Assembly: GCF_008728855.1 (NCBI RefSeq)
Contig: NZ_CP042906.1
Coordinates: 620,001-684,000, forward strand
Length of the DNA stretch: 64,000 nt
Source of the DNA: Hypericibacter terrae
Lineage (GTDB): Bacteria > Pseudomonadota > Alphaproteobacteria > Dongiales > Dongiaceae
Direction of reading: 5' to 3'
The notes under the pieces were generated by a model. It saw only the letters and a program-made list of their open reading frames with translations, did no database searches and was not told the DNA's origin. Position 1 is the stretch's first letter. The number at the start of each line of letters is the position of its first letter. Below, one piece after another: positions 1 through 7,923 of this stretch. The position numbers were made by a program, and so were the translations under genes.

Positions 1-2
1 TC

Positions 3-662
3 ATCTCGAGCGATGGCGATACGAGCGCAGTCATGCGCCACCATGCCAATGCCATAGAGGCGGCTACGGCGACCAACATCCGGCATATTACCTTCACGAG
101 CATCGTCGATACCGACGAGTTGTCGCCATTCTACTTCTCGCCCGTTTACCGAGACGCGGAGCGCCGGCTAGCGGTCTGCGGACTGCCTTCGACCATCCTC
201 AGATGTGGCCTCTATTCCGACTTTATTCTCGACCATTGGCTTGCGCCGAGCCAGACGTCGGGAGAGCTGGTGCTGCCGACAGAGCAGGGTCGAGTTGCGC
301 CGATCTCGCGTGACGACGTGGCGGCCGCCGTCGCAGCAGTCGCGGCCAAACCCGACAAATCTCGCAGCCCCTACATGATTACGGGACATCGAGCGTTGGG
401 CTTTGACGAGATCGCCGCCTCTTATGGTGAAACGATCGCGAGGCAGATACGCTATCGCCCCTGTTCCATCGACAACTACCTGACGGAGGCGTCGGCGCGT
501 CTCGACGATCCCTGGCCCCACGCTTTCTCCACCTTGTGCGCGTCGATCGCCGAAGGTCGCTACAGTCAGGTCTCCAATGACTTCACGGCCATTACGGGTC
601 GAGAACCAGAGAGCTTTCGAGATTTCCTTCTTAGAGCAACGTTAGCGAATCCAGGAGATTGA
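3..662 (+). CDS. NmrA/SDR-type NAD(P)-binding protein, 5' end outside window
   Basis: C-terminal part of an atypical short-chain dehydrogenase of the NmrA/NAD(P)H-azoreductase type. The reading frame is open from the first complete codon (position 3) and the first ATG at 33 lies inside conserved sequence, so the true start and the N-terminal GxxGxxG cofactor loop are upstream of the window. Visible family features are the segment RHITFTSIVD, the PVYRDAERRL helix, the TILRCGLYSDF strand-turn and the late FDEIA segment, as in NmrA proteins that bind NAD(P) with weak or no catalysis. Such proteins act as redox sensors or quinone/flavin reductases; the substrate cannot be told from this part. The next gene is convergent. 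Confidence 0.75.
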   Translation: MSSDGDTSAVMRHHANAIEAATATNIRHITFTSIVDTDELSPFYFSPVYRDAERRLAVCGLPSTILRCGLYSDFILDHWLAPSQTSGELVLPTEQGRVAPISRDDVAAAVAAVAAKPDKSRSPYMITGHRALGFDEIAASYGETIARQIRYRPCSIDNYLTEASARLDDPWPHAFSTLCASIAEGRYSQVSNDFTAITGREPESFRDFLLRATLANPGD

Positions 663-681
663 ATAATCATAGTCCATCGGT

Positions 682-696
682 TATGCATCATGCATA
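682..696. promoter_or_regulatory. AT-rich palindrome between convergent genes
   Basis: Perfect 7-bp inverted repeat TATGCAT with a single C between the arms. It lies between the convergent SDR and enolase-superfamily genes and has no following T-run, so it does not look like an intrinsic terminator. A protein-binding site is possible; no partner can be named. Confidence 0.3.
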
Positions 697-794
697 GTCG
701 TTATCGATCCCAGGGGGCGTGGCGACGTGGTAACTCGTTTCATTTCGCCGTGACCCGCGGATGCCTCCGGCAATGCAACTTTTGTAGACAGGGC

Positions 795-1913
795 CTAGAC
801 CGCAACCGATAAAGGCTGGCCCAGCACCTTCTCGTCCACCTCGATCCCCAGGCCCTTGCCGCGCGGCGCCGCCATCGAGCCGTCGCGCGTGTCGAAAACC
901 TTGTCGGCGAAACCGGGCCGGGTGTGGCGCGTCGTGACCCAATTGTAGAAATCGCAGGTGTGCTGGCGGACGCCCTCGGGCGTCGACATCATGAGATGCG
1001 CCGTCGCCGCGGTGTTGATCTCGGCGCCGCCGGTATCCTCGATCGTGACGCCGAGCCCGAGTGCTGCGGCCGTGTCGCGGATGAGCTTGGCCTTGGTCAC
1101 GCCGCCGACGCGCGCGACCTTGATGGTGATGCCGTCGATCAGCCGGTCGCTCCAGGCGCGCATGAGGACATTCAGGCTGTCGATGGTCTCGTCCAGCACC
1201 AGCGGCCGGTCGCAATGGCGGCGCACCGCGAGATTGGCCTCGTAGGAGGCGCAAGGCTGCTCCAGCGTGTAATCGAGATCGCGGGTGGCGCGCAGGAACT
1301 CGATCGCCTGCTGCTGGCGCCAGGCGGCATTGGCATCGGCGAAGATGACGGTGCCCGACGGCACGGCATCGAGCACCGCTTCCGTCCGCGCGATGTCGTC
1401 CTTGACCTCGAGCCCGACCTTCACCTGGATCCGGCGATAACCCTCGGCGATGTATTTCTTGGCGCGCGCCGCCATGGCGTCGGGGGCCGCCTGCGGCACC
1501 GAGCGGTAGAGCGCCATGCGCTCGCCGAAGCGCCCGCCCAGCGCTTCCGCGAGCGGAATGCCGGCCTGCCGCGCCTTCAGGTCCCAGCAGGCCATGTCGA
1601 ACGCGGCCTTCACATAAGGATGGCCGTTCAGCAGCAGATCCAGGCGCTCATTGACGAGGTTGGCCTGCGCCGGATCCATGCCGATCAGGGCCGGCGCCAG
1701 CTCCGTCATGCCGGCCCTGGCGCCGCCGAGGAAGGAGGGGTCGTAGAACGAGCCCAGCGGCGCCATCTCGCCCCAGCCGGTCAGGCCCGCGTCGGTCTCG
1801 ATCTTGGCGATGCTGGATTCGAATCCCTCGGCAGAGCGTCCGCCCGAGCAGGTATAGGTGCCGTCGCGAAAGGGCTGGTTCTGGGCAAAAAGCGTGACTC
1901 TCGTGATCTTCAC
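795..1913 (-). CDS. Mandelate racemase/muconate-lactonizing (enolase superfamily) enzyme
   Basis: A 372-aa enolase-superfamily enzyme that would abstract a proton alpha to a carboxylate using Mg2+. The N-terminal capping domain is residues 1-120. The barrel shows Lys165 (QVKVG), metal ligands Asp193 (FADAN), Glu218 (LEQP) and Asp241 (LDET), and a second base Lys265 (TIKVARVGG). Two opposing lysines are typical of epimerases and syn-dehydratases in the proline/hydroxyproline-betaine (HpbD) and cis-3-hydroxyproline dehydratase group. A Rieske oxygenase, a LysR gene and an amino-acid/peptide-type importer lie beside it, which fits catabolism of an N-methylated or cyclic amino acid. The substrate is inferred, not shown. 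It is probably co-transcribed with the LysR gene 63 bp upstream. Confidence 0.85.
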   Translation of the reverse strand: MKITRVTLFAQNQPFRDGTYTCSGGRSAEGFESSIAKIETDAGLTGWGEMAPLGSFYDPSFLGGARAGMTELAPALIGMDPAQANLVNERLDLLLNGHPYVKAAFDMACWDLKARQAGIPLAEALGGRFGERMALYRSVPQAAPDAMAARAKKYIAEGYRRIQVKVGLEVKDDIARTEAVLDAVPSGTVIFADANAAWRQQQAIEFLRATRDLDYTLEQPCASYEANLAVRRHCDRPLVLDETIDSLNVLMRAWSDRLIDGITIKVARVGGVTKAKLIRDTAAALGLGVTIEDTGGAEINTAATAHLMMSTPEGVRQHTCDFYNWVTTRHTRPGFADKVFDTRDGSMAAPRGKGLGIEVDEKVLGQPLSVAV

Positions 1914-1976
1914 AAATCGGCTCCCGGGGATGAAGGCCCGCCTACTTTAATCCAGCCGCCGGCCCTGTCGTGAGGC

Positions 1977-2879
1977 CTAGAGATCGCGCCTGAGCCATTC
2001 GATGAAGGAGAGGACGGTTCGCTTCTGGCTGCGCGAATGCGGGTGAACCGCGCAATAGGCATAGCCCAGGGGCAGCCTCTGCGGGAACGGGGCCAGGAGG
2101 CGACCGTCCGCCAGCTCGTCGCGCGCCAGCAGCCGCTGCCCCAGGGCCACGCCGAAGCCCGACAGCGCGAGATCGATCGCCAGGCTCGACATGCCCACCC
2201 GATGGCCGAGACCCAGTTGGGGCGCGCGTTCGGTGCCGGTCGCGTCGAACCATTCGGCCCAGGTCGGGTAGGAGGCGAAGCTGGCGCCCCAATCGACATG
2301 GATCAGATCCTGGTCCGGGATCGAGCCGGGCACGCCTTCCTGGAAACGGCCGCGCGCCAGGAACGCTGGCGAGCAGAGCGGCAAGACCTCGTCGCGCAGC
2401 AGCGGGATCGTGACCAACTCCGGATAGAGATGCTGCCCATAGCTGATCCGCAGATCGATATGGTGCCGGGTGAAATCCACCGGATCGTCCTCGACCCGGA
2501 TCTCGCAGCGGATGTCCGGCTCCATCGCGAGAAACCCCTCCAGCCGGCGGTTGAGCCACCGCACCGCGACCGAGGGCAGGGTGCTGATCACGAAGCGCGA
2601 GGGCAGGTTGCCCTCGAGCATCCGTTGCGTCATGGCCGAGAGACGGTCGATGACCTCGGCGCTGTCGGCATAGAGCGCCAGGCCGGCATCGGTCAGCTGC
2701 AGCTGGTTGTTGCGGCGAACGAAGAGCCGCTTCGAGAAGAACTCTTCGAGGATCTTGACCTGCTGGCTGATGGCGCCCGGCGTCACACCCAGCTCGCGGG
2801 CCGCGAGGCTGAAGCCGCCATGGCGGGCGCTTGCTTCGAAGGCCTTCACGGCGTTGAGGGGTGGCAGGCGTCGCGTCAT
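1977..2879 (-). CDS. LysR-family transcriptional regulator (GcvA-like)
   Basis: A 300-aa LysR-type regulator. The N-terminal winged helix-turn-helix (residues 5-65; AFEASARHGGFSLAARELGVTP, then GAISQQVKILEE) is followed by a substrate-binding-like effector domain (about 90-295). The opening RRLPPLNAVKAFEA is typical of the GcvA-like subgroup. It is divergent from the Rieske gene, with about 120 bp between starts, and lies upstream of the enolase-superfamily gene on the same strand. The classical LysR arrangement predicts autorepression and inducer-dependent activation of the divergent oxygenase genes. Confidence 0.9.
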   Translation of the reverse strand: MTRRLPPLNAVKAFEASARHGGFSLAARELGVTPGAISQQVKILEEFFSKRLFVRRNNQLQLTDAGLALYADSAEVIDRLSAMTQRMLEGNLPSRFVISTLPSVAVRWLNRRLEGFLAMEPDIRCEIRVEDDPVDFTRHHIDLRISYGQHLYPELVTIPLLRDEVLPLCSPAFLARGRFQEGVPGSIPDQDLIHVDWGASFASYPTWAEWFDATGTERAPQLGLGHRVGMSSLAIDLALSGFGVALGQRLLARDELADGRLLAPFPQRLPLGYAYCAVHPHSRSQKRTVLSFIEWLRRDL

Positions 2880-3002
2880 GGTTATGCGGGGTTTTCGGGT
2901 TCTTATAGAAAATCTAATGGAATATGATTATTTCTGCAATGTAAGCCGAGTTTTTCTGTAGGTATAGTGTCTTCGGCCTTCCACAGGGGCGGTGGACAAG
3001 AG
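2880..3002. promoter_or_regulatory. Divergent LysR/oxygenase promoter region
   Basis: The only AT-rich stretch of this locus, between the divergent LysR and Rieske genes. It carries TTATAGAAAATCTAATGGAA and AATATGATTA segments able to hold LysR boxes (T-N11-A) and promoters for both directions. No single -35/-10 pair is decisive by eye. Confidence 0.45.
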
Positions 3003-4154
3003 ATGGACGACAACGTCATCCGGGAGCTCGGCGAGGCTCTCGATCGCTCGCGAACCCAGCCCTATGACCGGGCCTGGTCGATGCCGCGGGCGTTCTATAC
3101 CGACCCGCGGGTGCTGACCCTCGAGAAGGAACGCTTGTTCCTGCAGGAGTGGGTCTGCATCGGCCGCGCCGAGGAGCTTGCGCAGGCCGGCGACTTCGTC
3201 ACCTTCCAGATCGGCAGTGAGCCGGTCGTCGCCATCCATGGCGACGACGGAACGATCCGCGCCTTCTCCAATGTCTGCCGCCATCGCGGCGCGATCATCG
3301 CCACCGGGCGCGGCAACCAGAGGCGCCTGGTCTGCCCCTATCACCATTGGTCCTACGACAGCCGAGGCCGCCTGGCCGGCGCGCCGGGGATCGGGGAACG
3401 CGCCGATTTCGATCGCCGCGATTGCCGGCTGCCGGAATTCCACTGCACGCTCTGGCTGGGATTTGTGTTCGTGTCCTGCGCCGCCGATCTGCGTCCGCTG
3501 GCACCGCAACTGGCCGGGCTCGAAGTCCTGGTACAGCCTTACCATCTCGAGCAGATGGCGCTCCGTTATCTGGCCGACGAGGTCTGGGACACCAACTGGA
3601 AGTGCCTCGTCGAGAATTTCATGGAGGGCTATCACCTCACGCCGCTCCATCCCGAGACGCTGCATCCGGTCAACCCGACCCGGCTCTGCCGGCACTTCGC
3701 GCCGGGCGATGCCTATTTCGGCTATAACGCCGGCTTCTCGCCGACGCTGCCGCGATCGCAGAAGGGTCATCCGGACCTGACCGACGCCGAGGTCGATAAC
3801 TGCGTCATGTTCGCGGTGCCGCCGGGTCTCGTGGTCGGCTGCGCCGGCGACTACAGCTCCTTCCTCTGCATCCAGCCCGAGGCGACCGACCGCGTGCGCG
3901 TGAAGATGGGGCTCATCTTCTTCGGCCCCGATTGGCCGCAGGACAAGGTCGATTGGGCCATCGACCTGTTCCAGCGCACCATGGCGGAAGACAAGGCGGT
4001 GCTGCTCCGCTTGATGCGCGGCCTGAATTCCCGCCACCATGCCGCGGGGCCGCTGGCGCCCGCCGACCTCGAAGGGCCGGTGCTGGATTTCTATAAGTAT
4101 CTTGGCTCCCGCCTTGCCGCCTCGATGTTACCCACCAGCCCGAGACCGCGATGA
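3003..4154 (+). CDS. Rieske non-heme iron oxygenase, alpha subunit
   Basis: A 383-aa Rieske oxygenase. The [2Fe-2S] ligands are Cys92/His94 (CRHRG) and Cys111/His114 (CPYHHW). The mononuclear iron motif lies in the C-terminal START-like domain, with His211 and His216 (GYHLTPLH) and a bridging acidic residue just before them (ENFMEGYH). Proteins of this shape hydroxylate aromatic rings or demethylate quaternary amines such as glycine betaine, stachydrine and carnitine. No ferredoxin or reductase gene lies alongside, so electrons must come from elsewhere. ATG 3003 is preferred over the in-frame GTG at 2967. The gene overlaps the next by ATGA. Confidence 0.88.
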   Translation: MDDNVIRELGEALDRSRTQPYDRAWSMPRAFYTDPRVLTLEKERLFLQEWVCIGRAEELAQAGDFVTFQIGSEPVVAIHGDDGTIRAFSNVCRHRGAIIATGRGNQRRLVCPYHHWSYDSRGRLAGAPGIGERADFDRRDCRLPEFHCTLWLGFVFVSCAADLRPLAPQLAGLEVLVQPYHLEQMALRYLADEVWDTNWKCLVENFMEGYHLTPLHPETLHPVNPTRLCRHFAPGDAYFGYNAGFSPTLPRSQKGHPDLTDAEVDNCVMFAVPPGLVVGCAGDYSSFLCIQPEATDRVRVKMGLIFFGPDWPQDKVDWAIDLFQRTMAEDKAVLLRLMRGLNSRHHAAGPLAPADLEGPVLDFYKYLGSRLAASMLPTSPRPR

Positions 4155-4939
4155 GAGACCTCCTCGACCTGGAGCGCTATCCGATCGACCGACTGGATTC
4201 GTCCGCCGCCAAGGCCCTCATCGCCCGCTGCCAGGCGGACCTGGACGAGCAGGGCATGTTCGATCTCGAGGACTTCGTGCGCCGTGAGGTGATCGAGGCT
4301 TGCGCCGAGGAGATGCGGCCGCGGATGGATCGCGAATCCTTCACGCACACGCGCAGCCATAATGTCTATTTCCAGAAGGACGTCCCCGGCGTTTCGCCCG
4401 ATCATCCGGCGCTCCGGCAGGTGAATACGACGCACCACACCCTCTGCGGCGATCAGCTCGGCAATTCGACCCTGCGGCGGATCTATGAATGGAAGCCGCT
4501 GGCCGACTTCCTCAGCCGCGCGCTGAAACTGCCGGCGCTGCATGTGATGGACGACCCGCTGGCCCGCATCAATGTCATCGGTTACCGCGCCGGCGAGACG
4601 CTGAACTGGCATTTCGACCGCTCGCAATTCACCACGACGCTGCTGATCCAGGCGCCCGAGGCGGGCGGCGAATTCCAGTATCGCAGCGATCTGCGCTCGG
4701 AAACCGACCGCAACCTCGATGGCGTCGCGCGCGTCCTGCGCGGCGAGGACCCGGCCGTCCGCACCCGCGGCGTGAAGCCGGGCACTCTCAATGTCTTCAA
4801 GGGCAAGAACACGCTGCACCGGATCACCCCGCCGGTTGGCGAGAGGGCACGCTTGATCGCCATCTTCTCCTATTATGAGCGGCCCGGCGTCAGCTTCAGC
4901 GCCGAGGAGCGCCGCGGCTTCTACGGGCGTACCGGCTAG
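4151..4939 (+). CDS. Fe(II)/2-oxoglutarate oxygenase of the HalD/BesD-like family, HxD type
   Basis: A 262-aa protein of the family that contains the amino-acid halogenase BesD. The jelly-roll core (about 135-245) shows the metal site: His154-Phe-Asp156 (NWHFDRSQF) and distal His223 (LHRITPP), with Arg232/Arg234 available for 2-oxoglutarate. BesD-type halogenases replace the acidic ligand by Gly to make room for chloride. Asp156 here predicts a hydroxylase or other oxygenase, not a halogenase. Its start overlaps the stop of the Rieske gene, so the two are translationally coupled and probably act on successive intermediates of one substrate. The substrate is unknown; free amino acids are usual for the family. 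Confidence 0.8.
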   Translation: MRDLLDLERYPIDRLDSSAAKALIARCQADLDEQGMFDLEDFVRREVIEACAEEMRPRMDRESFTHTRSHNVYFQKDVPGVSPDHPALRQVNTTHHTLCGDQLGNSTLRRIYEWKPLADFLSRALKLPALHVMDDPLARINVIGYRAGETLNWHFDRSQFTTTLLIQAPEAGGEFQYRSDLRSETDRNLDGVARVLRGEDPAVRTRGVKPGTLNVFKGKNTLHRITPPVGERARLIAIFSYYERPGVSFSAEERRGFYGRTG

Positions 4940-5225
4940 CCTGGGTTCTGGGCAAGACAATCTGGTTCCCCGGACAGGTATTCCGTCCTGAGGCGGATTT
5001 CGAACGGGCCCGAGCGGGCGGCGCGGGATTCCGGCCCGGATTGGTTTCCGGATGGCAATGTTATTTCTTGTGGGCAGGAACGGAGCGCCTCGCGCTAGGA
5101 TGGCGGAGGGATCTCGGGAGCATTGCCATCGACCGAAACGCGGATGAAGCGGCTCAACCGACCTTCCGCGGCCGGATCGTCTATGTTAACGTGTTGAAAA
5201 CAAACACAGACTGGGAGACTTCAAA
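4940..5225. promoter_or_regulatory. Intergenic region upstream of the peptide/opine importer
   Basis: About 285 bp between the 2OG oxygenase and the substrate-binding-protein gene. The first half is GC-rich with short inverted repeats (for example CAGGTATTCCGTCCTG at 4975-4990). The last 60 bp are AT-rich (GTTAACGTGTTGAAAACAAAC) and end in a good ribosome-binding site (GGGAG, 5213-5217). The operon is therefore likely to have its own promoter here, although read-through from the oxygenases is possible. Confidence 0.4.
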
Positions 5226-6887
5226 ATGGCCAAAGACTATCGCCTGCTCGATCTTTTTCGGCGCAATCGCACCGAACATGAAAACCATCTGATCGACGGA
5301 TTGCTGGACGGCCGGGTCAACCGGCGCGACTTCCTGCGCCATGGCGCGGTGCTCGGCATGTCGGTTCCGCTCCTCGGCGGCATCGCGGCGGCGGCGGGCG
5401 TGGGCGGCTGGCCCAATTTCGCGCGCGCGGCCTCGAGCGGCGGCACGGTCAAGATCGCGATGACGGTTCCGGCCGCCGCGATCGAGCCGGTCAGCGTGGC
5501 CGACAATGGCGGCCTCTGCATGCTGAGCCAGGTGGGCGAGTATCTCTGCGTCGATGGCGCCGATCTGACCTTGCGTCCGGTTCTGGCGAACAGCTGGAAG
5601 CCGAACAAGGACGGCACGGTCTGGACCTTCAAGCTGCGCCAGGGCGTGAAGTTCCATGACGGCTCGCCGATGACGGCGAACGATGTGGTCGCTACCATGG
5701 ACCGGCTGGCCGATCCGGCCAATTCGTCCAACGCGCTCTCGGCGTTCACCGGCTATCTGTCGAAGGGCGGCACCAAGAAGGTCGACTCCTACACCGTCGA
5801 GTTCCATCTCGACGCCGCCAACGGCAACTTTCCCTATCTGGTGTCGTCGGACAACTACAACACCATCATCGTCCCGGCCGACTACAAAGGGGACTTCGAG
5901 GCGCATTTCAACGGCACGGGCCCGTTCAAGCTCGACAAATACACCCCCAAGGTCGGCGCCTCCTTCGTGCGCAATGACGATTATTGGGGGCCCAAGGCGT
6001 TACCCGACCGGCTCGAGTTCACCTTCTACACCGACATCCAGCCGCAGATCCTGGCGCTCCAGGGCGGTCAGGTCCATGTCGTGCAGCAGACGCCCGTGCT
6101 GGCGGCCGTGCCGATCATGAAGGACCCCAAGATCGAGATCATGAGCCTGCCTTCGACCGCGCATCAGCAGGTGCATATGCGCAACGACATGGAGCCCTTC
6201 AAGGACAAGCGCGTCCGCCAGGCGATCGCGCTCTGCCTCGACCGGCCCAAGCTGATCAAGGGCCTGATGCAGGGCCGCGCGCAGATCGGCAATGACAGCC
6301 CGTTCGCGGGAGCCTATCCCTCGACCGACAAGTCGGTGCAGCAGCGCGAGAAGAACATCGCCGAAGCCAAGCAGCTGATGGAAGCGGCCGGCATGAAGAA
6401 GGGTTTCGAGGTCACGCTCACCACCGAGAAATATCTCGAGATTCCCGAATATGCGCAGTTGATCCAGAGCGCCGTGAAGGAGATCAAGGGCAAGATCACG
6501 CTCAAGATCGAGGACCAGGGCGCCTATTACGGCGATGCGGTCTATGGCAAGTCGGATTGGCTCGATTCGACCATGGGCATCACCGACTACGGTCATCGCG
6601 GCGTGCCGAATGTCTTTCTCTCCGCACCGCTGCGCAGCGACGGCACCTGGAACGGGGCGCATTTCAAGAACCCGCAATATGACCAGCTGGTCTCCAGCTA
6701 TATCGCGGCGCTCGACCTGGAATCGCAGCGCCAGGAGGCCGGCAAGATCCAGCGACTGCTGCTCGATGAGACGCCGATCATCTTCAGCTACTTCTACGAC
6801 TATCTGACGGCGATCCGCAAAGGCGTGATCGGCGTTCAGCCGACGGCGATGGGACATCTGTTCCTCAGCCAGACCACCGGCGTCTGA
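5226..6887 (+). CDS. Peptide/opine-type ABC transporter substrate-binding protein
   Basis: A 553-aa solute-binding protein of the DppA/OppA family (SBP_bac_5). A twin-arginine signal (NRRDFLRHG, followed by a hydrophobic Ala/Gly stretch, residues about 34-65) predicts Tat export. The mature part has the family's WTFKLRQGVKFHDG segment and the late NPQYDQLVSSY region. It delivers peptides, opines or modified amino acids to the two membrane proteins encoded next. It is followed at once by a strong hairpin, as expected for an operon that makes more binding protein than permease. The position next to oxygenases suggests it imports their substrate. Confidence 0.92.
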   Translation: MAKDYRLLDLFRRNRTEHENHLIDGLLDGRVNRRDFLRHGAVLGMSVPLLGGIAAAAGVGGWPNFARAASSGGTVKIAMTVPAAAIEPVSVADNGGLCMLSQVGEYLCVDGADLTLRPVLANSWKPNKDGTVWTFKLRQGVKFHDGSPMTANDVVATMDRLADPANSSNALSAFTGYLSKGGTKKVDSYTVEFHLDAANGNFPYLVSSDNYNTIIVPADYKGDFEAHFNGTGPFKLDKYTPKVGASFVRNDDYWGPKALPDRLEFTFYTDIQPQILALQGGQVHVVQQTPVLAAVPIMKDPKIEIMSLPSTAHQQVHMRNDMEPFKDKRVRQAIALCLDRPKLIKGLMQGRAQIGNDSPFAGAYPSTDKSVQQREKNIAEAKQLMEAAGMKKGFEVTLTTEKYLEIPEYAQLIQSAVKEIKGKITLKIEDQGAYYGDAVYGKSDWLDSTMGITDYGHRGVPNVFLSAPLRSDGTWNGAHFKNPQYDQLVSSYIAALDLESQRQEAGKIQRLLLDETPIIFSYFYDYLTAIRKGVIGVQPTAMGHLFLSQTTGV

Positions 6888-6914
6888 GCGGTCCTACGCA
6901 AGTCGATATGCGTT

Positions 6915-6946
6915 CCCCGCGGCTGGCCTGAAAACCAGCCGCGGGG
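6915..6946 (+). terminator. Perfect 12-bp hairpin between binding-protein and permease genes
   Basis: Arms CCCCGCGGCTGG (6915-6926) and CCAGCCGCGGGG (6935-6946) close an 8-base loop. No T-run follows, so partial termination or 3'-end protection of the upstream mRNA is more likely than full termination. It separates the binding-protein gene from the permeases, where differential expression is usual. Confidence 0.7.
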
Positions 6947-6948
6947 TC

Positions 6949-7923
6949 TTGCGATCAGGAGCAAGGGTCATCGCTGGCTTTCTTCTCAAACGCGTCTTGC
7001 TGTCATTGGTCACGCTCTGGGTCCTGAGCGTGATCGTCTTCGCGGGCTCGCAGCTGCTGCCGGGGAATGTCGGGCGGGCGATGCTGGGTCCTCTCGCCGA
7101 CCAGCGCGCGGTCGACAATCTCAATCACGAGCTGGGCGTCGACCGGCCGGTGCTGGTCCAGTATGGCGACTGGATCGTTCATTTCGTGCAGGGCGACATG
7201 GGCCAGTCCTATACCCTGCGCCATCCGGTGACCGGCTTCGTCGTCGATGCGATCAGGAACTCGCTCAAGCTGGCGCTGGTCGCCTTCGTGATGGTCGTGC
7301 CCTTGAGCATCTTCGGCGGCGTCTGGGCCGCGCTTCATGTCGGAAGGCCCATCGACCGCATCATTACCATCTTCGGCCTGTCCTCGACCGTGCTGCCGGA
7401 GTTCGTCTCCGGCATCGTCCTGATCCTGGTCTTTGCCGTCTGGTTGCCATGGCTCCCGATCTCGGCGACCTGGCCCGATGGCGCGGGATTCTTCGAGCAG
7501 ATCTATTATCTGATCCTGCCTTCGATCCCGCTGGTGCTGGTGCTGTTCGGCTATATCGCGCGCATGGCGCGGGCGGGCACGGTCGAGGCGCTCGATTCCG
7601 ACTACACCCGGACCGCGGTCTTGAAGGGGCTGCCCTTCCCGGTGGTGATCTGGCGCCATGTGCTGCGCAACGCGCTGCTGCCGACCATCACGGTCATCGC
7701 CACCCAGACCGGCTATCTGATCGGCGGCCTCGTGGTGGTGGAGACGCTGTTCCATTATCAGGGCATCGGCGGCCTCATCTACACCGCCGCCAAGAGCAAG
7801 GATTTCCCGATGCTCCAGGCGGGCGTGCTCTCGGTCGGCATCGTCTATATGGTGGCGACGCTCACCGCCGACATTCTCTATTCGGTGCTCAATCCCCGGA
7901 TCCGCTATGGGAGCCAGGGATGA
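6949..7923 (+). CDS. ABC transporter permease, DppB-like
   Basis: First membrane subunit of the peptide/opine importer. It has about six transmembrane segments, starting with FLLKRVLLSLVTLWVLSV, and the coupling-helix (EAA) region DYTRTAVLKGLPFPVVIWRH. The length (about 318-324 aa) is normal. The start is unclear. TTG at 6949 abuts the hairpin and has no good Shine-Dalgarno sequence. A clean AGGAG at 6957-6961 instead points to GTC 6967 or ATC 6970, where family proteins begin (M-I-A-G-F-type N termini). The stop overlaps the next start as ATGA. Confidence 0.88.
   Translation: MRSGARVIAGFLLKRVLLSLVTLWVLSVIVFAGSQLLPGNVGRAMLGPLADQRAVDNLNHELGVDRPVLVQYGDWIVHFVQGDMGQSYTLRHPVTGFVVDAIRNSLKLALVAFVMVVPLSIFGGVWAALHVGRPIDRIITIFGLSSTVLPEFVSGIVLILVFAVWLPWLPISATWPDGAGFFEQIYYLILPSIPLVLVLFGYIARMARAGTVEALDSDYTRTAVLKGLPFPVVIWRHVLRNALLPTITVIATQTGYLIGGLVVVETLFHYQGIGGLIYTAAKSKDFPMLQAGVLSVGIVYMVATLTADILYSVLNPRIRYGSQG

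Noticed and set aside
4151-4939. Calling the BesD-like protein a halogenase
   Set aside because: The metal motif is His-Phe-Asp; halogenases need Gly/Ala in place of the Asp.
4966-4977. TTCCCCGGACAG, identical to the inner part of the IS/MITE terminal repeat
   Set aside because: Only 12 bases match, the outer CCTG part is absent and no partner end lies nearby, so a relict element is not supported.
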